Shown piece by piece: positions 6,104 to 8,156 of a DNA stretch of 8,156 bases (position 1 is the stretch's first letter; each line of letters starts with the position of its first letter). The translations under genes and the position numbers were made by a program. A model generated the notes under the pieces. That model was not told the DNA's origin. It saw only the letters and a list, made by a program, of their open reading frames with translations, and ran no database searches. The stretch lies in NCBI GenBank assembly GCA_946490455.1, contig CAMLXE010000069.1, forward strand, positions 1-8,156, in the 5' to 3' direction. This DNA comes from an uncultured Desulfovibrio sp. (GTDB lineage: Bacteria; Desulfobacterota; Desulfovibrionia; Desulfovibrionales; Desulfovibrionaceae).

Positions 6104-7612
6104 ATGGCAGAAGCTGTCAAGAATAAAACCACCATTGCTATCGATCCGGTGACCCGTATCGAGGGACACCTCAAGGTCGAAGTTGTCGTGGAAAACGGAA
6201 AAGTTGTCGATGCAAAGCTCACCGGTGGCATGTACCGTGGCTTTGAATCCATCCTGAGAGGCCGTCATCCTCGGGACGCCGCACAGATTGTACAGCGTAT
6301 CTGTGGTGTGTGTCCTACGGCCCATGCAACGGCATCCAGTATGAGTACGGATATGGCCTGTGGCACAAAGGTTCCGCCCAACGGCCGCATTACCCGTAAC
6401 CTGATTCTGGGCGCCAACTATCTGCAGTCCCACCTGCTGCATTTCTATCATCTGGCTGGCCAGGATTTTATCAAGGGACCCGATACGGCTCCCTTCACCC
6501 CTCGCTATGCGCAGCCGGATCTTCGTCTTCCCGCTGCCATCAATGCCGAAGGTGTCGACCAGTATATTGAAGCCCTTGAAGTCCGCGCCATCTGTCACGA
6601 GATGGTTGCCCTCTTCGGTGGCCGTGCCCCGCATGTCCACGGTATCCTTGCCGGTGGTGCTGCGGAAATTCCGTCCAAGGAAAAGCTCGTCGAATACGCT
6701 GCGCGCTTCAAAAAGGTTCGCAAGTTCGTCGAAGAAAAATATCTCCCTGTCGTCTACCTCATTGGCAGCCAGTACAAGGATCTCGGGACGTTTGGTCAGG
6801 GATATCGCAGCGCCCTGTGCGTAGGCGTATTCCCGCTTAACGACTCCATGAACGACTTCGTGTTCAAGCCTGGTGTCTATGTCAACGGGAAGGATGTTCC
6901 CTTTGACATGAAAAAGGTTTCCGAAGACGTCAAGTATTCCTGGTTTGCCGACTCCACTTCCGGGCAGGCTTTCACCAAGGCACACAACGTGCTTGATATG
7001 GACAAGCCCGAAGCCTACAGCTTCGTCAAGGCTCCCCTTTATGACGGCAAGCCCCTTGAAGTGGGCCCGCTCGCCCGTATGTGGGTCAACAACAAGCCCA
7101 TTTCCCCCATCGGCCGCGAACTGTTCAAAAAGTACTTCGATCTCGATGTCGTCAACTTCCGCGACATGGGTGAAGATCTTGCCTTCTCCCTGCTCGGCCG
7201 TCATATCGCCCGTGCGGAAGAAACCTATCACATGCTCGGCGTTACCGAAGGCTTCCTGAAGCAGGTCCATGCCGGAGAGGAAACCTTCTCCACACCTGTC
7301 ATTCCTGACAAGGGTGAAGGTTATGGCTTTACGGAAGCGCCTCGCGGTTCCCTCCTGCACTACATGCAGATCAAGGGTGGAAAGATCGAAAACTATCAGA
7401 TCATTTCGGCAACCCTCTGGAACTGTGGTCCCCGTAACGACAAGGGGATGCGCGGCGCCATGGAAGAAGCCTTGATCGGCACTCCCGTGGACAACATTGA
7501 AAGTCCTGTCAACGTTGCTAGGCTCATCCGAGCCTTTGACCCGTGACTGGGTTGTGCCGTGCACGTGCTGCACGCAGAAACCGGTAAGGTCGCGGTTATC
7601 AATATCGACTAG
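6104..7612 (+). CDS. hysA: [NiFeSe] hydrogenase large subunit, selenoprotein (TGA 7544-7546 = Sec)
   Basis: The catalytic subunit for reversible H2 oxidation in the periplasm, 502 residues including one selenocysteine. The N-terminal metal motif is RICGVCPTAH (Cys67, Cys70, His74), preceded by IDPVTRIEGH with the conserved Glu20. The C-terminal motif begins FDP at 478-480, followed by in-frame TGA (7544-7546), then LGCAVHVLHAETG and on to TAG at 7610-7612. Sec481 and Cys484 thus complete the four Ni ligands, and the 15 residues after His487 form the tail removed by a maturation endopeptidase. The downstream residues match the Desulfovibrio HysA C-terminus as I know it (DPULGCAVHVLHAETG), so readthrough is well supported, and a SECIS-like hairpin follows the TGA. 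AGGAG at 6091-6095 supports the start. There is no signal peptide; export is expected with HysB. No maturation protease follows. Stopping at TGA would give an inactive 480-residue product. Confidence 0.97.
7547..7584 (+). promoter_or_regulatory. bacterial SECIS element of hysA
   Basis: Immediately after the Sec TGA, GGTT (7550-7553) pairs with AACC (7579-7582). Above it a perfect 6 bp stem, CGTGCA (7558-7563) with TGCACG (7569-7574), closes the 5-base loop CGTGC. The apical loop begins 18 bases after the TGA and has G as its second base followed by U. This fits the general bacterial SECIS model, in which SelB binds a hairpin just 3' of the UGA within the coding sequence. The exact lower pairing is uncertain. 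Confidence 0.7.
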
Positions 7613-7618
7613 CCATTC

Positions 7619-7643
7619 TAACGGAAGATAGAATCTTTCGTTA
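7619..7643 (+). other. hairpin directly after hysA
   Basis: An 11 bp stem (7619-7629 with 7633-7643, one G-T pair) encloses the loop AGA, beginning seven bases after the true hysA stop. No T-run follows, so it may protect the mRNA 3' end or assist the terminator 12 bases further on. Confidence 0.6.
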
Positions 7644-7654
7644 TTGGATCATGA

Positions 7655-7685
7655 AAAAGGGACCGAGTTCGGTCCCTTTTCTCTT
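7655..7685 (+). terminator. intrinsic terminator of the hysBA operon
   Basis: A stem of 10-11 bp (7655-7665 with 7670-7680) around a short loop AGTT, with GGGACC/GGTCCC at its core, runs into TTTTCTCTT. The A-rich left arm means it could also work weakly on the minus strand. It lies 42 bases after the TAG stop, consistent with the gene ending there. Confidence 0.92.
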
Positions 7686-7806
7686 ACCATTTCGACAAAA
7701 TTCCCGTGAAAAACTCTGTCATCCCATAGGGCTCTCTGCCTGCCGGCATACAGCTTCTGGGAGTCGAAAACTTCTGTTTCACTCCGCATGAGAAGGCACC
7801 TGGGCA

Positions 7807-7959
7807 TCAGATATTCCACTCGAAAACTTCTCGCCCGTAAGAAACAGCCCCGCTATCCGCTCCCAACGGCAAAGCATACCAGTCTTCTTCCGCACAGGAG
7901 CCTTTCCATAGCAAAGGCTTGTGATATGGTACGGTGCTGAAGTCGACTGCCATTCCCAT
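7807..7959 (-). CDS. possible small protein of 50 residues, unknown
   Basis: On the minus strand an ATG at 7959-7957 is preceded by GGAGG seven bases away, a strong ribosome binding site, and opens a 50-codon frame ending at TGA 7809-7807. The product begins MGMAVDFSTVPYHKPLLWKG and is acidic toward the end (GREVFEWNI). No family, signal peptide or membrane segment is recognised. A longer overlapping frame (7779-7982, TTG start, 67 residues) uses another reading frame and has no comparable ribosome binding site. No convincing promoter was found between it and the tRNA-Ser terminator. The remainder of 7686-8030 holds only a 12-base direct repeat TCGAAAACTTCT (7764-7775 and 7820-7831), whose second copy falls inside this frame. 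It could be a real small gene, a decayed remnant or chance. Confidence 0.35.
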   Translation of the reverse strand: MGMAVDFSTVPYHKPLLWKGSCAEEDWYALPLGADSGAVSYGREVFEWNI

Positions 7960-8030
7960 TTATTTTCCTCCATTGTCCACAATATCTGACAGGCCCAAAA
8001 ATCTTGGCATGCTCATGTGCATGATCCCGA

Positions 8031-8076
8031 TAAAATAAAAAAACAGACCATTATCCTTTTGAATAATGGTCTGTTT
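8031..8076 (-). terminator. intrinsic terminator of tRNA-Ser
   Basis: A perfect 14 bp stem (8041-8054 with 8063-8076, 8-base loop) is followed on the minus strand by a T-rich tract (TTTTATTTTA, complement of 8031-8040). It lies 17 bases beyond the CCA end of the tRNA. Confidence 0.92.
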
Positions 8077-8093
8077 CGGACTTCTCACTCATC

Positions 8094-8156
8094 TGGCGGA
8101 GGGGGAGGGATTTGAACCCCCGGACGCCTCACGACGTCAACGGTTTTCAAGACCGC
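8094..8156 (-). tRNA. tRNA-Ser (anticodon UGA), 5' part outside the window
   Basis: The 3' portion reads on the minus strand from the right edge. The anticodon stem is GCGGT/ACCGT with loop CTTGAAA, so the anticodon is TGA (8149-8147), reading the serine codon UCA. A long variable arm typical of class II tRNAs follows, then T stem GGGGG/CCCTC with loop TTCAAAT, the 3' acceptor strand (8104-8098), discriminator G (8097) and encoded CCA (8096-8094). The D arm and 5' acceptor strand are missing. The anticodon is UGA, not the UCA of tRNA-Sec. Confidence 0.93.

Noticed and set aside
6104..7546. hysA ending at TGA as a 480-residue or truncated protein
   Set aside because: The conserved nickel motif, the cleavage tail, a proper stop and the terminator all lie beyond the TGA in the same frame.
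6053..7573. Long minus-strand open frame of 506 codons opposite hysA
   Set aside because: It is an antisense shadow of hysA, with no recognisable family and no ribosome binding site evident; the plus-strand product is unambiguous.
7664..7801. Minus-strand frame of about 46 codons starting near 7790 and running to the hysBA terminator
   Set aside because: It reads through the terminator stem and has no clear ribosome binding site or recognisable product.
8094..8156. The right-edge tRNA as tRNA-Sec, which would fit the selenoprotein
   Set aside because: The anticodon in the loop CTTGAAA is UGA, which reads serine UCA codons. tRNA-Sec needs anticodon UCA.

Overview
The window reads as a chromosomal segment from a sulfate-reducing deltaproteobacterium of the Desulfovibrio group (Desulfovibrionaceae or a close relative). 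The main evidence is a complete periplasmic [NiFeSe] hydrogenase operon, hysB-hysA, whose proteins closely resemble the Desulfovibrio enzymes. Moderate GC content and a CI-type helix-turn-helix regulator of a kind common in Desulfovibrio fit this placement. It is an inference from protein similarity; no rRNA marker is present.

Layout. Positions 1-2330 (minus strand) carry an operon-like run: hflK, hflC, then a CI-repressor-type DNA-binding protein cut off by the left edge. HflK and HflC are the paired SPFH membrane proteins that usually surround and modulate the FtsH protease. Positions 2331-2655 form a divergent intergenic region with candidate promoters. Positions 2656-4014 (plus) encode a phosphomannomutase/phosphoglucomutase, followed by its own terminator. 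Positions 4131-4287 (minus) hold a complete tRNA-Pro(CGG) unit with promoter, gene with encoded CCA, and terminator. Positions 4290-5045 contain no convincing gene, but the second half is rich in dyads and ends in the hysBA promoter and a long structured leader.

Positions 5046-7612 (plus) are hysB (Tat-exported iron-sulfur subunit) and hysA (NiFeSe catalytic subunit). The key point is that hysA does not end at the in-frame TGA at 7544-7546. This codon sits exactly where the first active-site residue of the C-terminal DPUxxCAxH motif belongs, and the frame continues for 21 further family-typical codons to TAG at 7610-7612. It is read as selenocysteine, and a fitting bacterial SECIS hairpin lies just downstream. 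A conventional gene caller would truncate the protein at 480 residues and lose two nickel ligands and the maturation tail.

The operon ends in two successive hairpins, the second a strong intrinsic terminator. Positions 7686-8030 contain at most one small minus-strand ORF with a good ribosome binding site. The right edge holds the 3' part of a tRNA-Ser(UGA) gene on the minus strand with its terminator.

How the parts work together: HysB and HysA form a periplasmic heterodimer that oxidises or produces H2 and exchanges electrons with a periplasmic carrier, typically a type I cytochrome c3. Synthesis needs selenium, the Sel machinery, Hyp maturation proteins and a C-terminal endopeptidase, none of which is encoded here. 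No CRISPR array, insertion sequence or phage module was seen.
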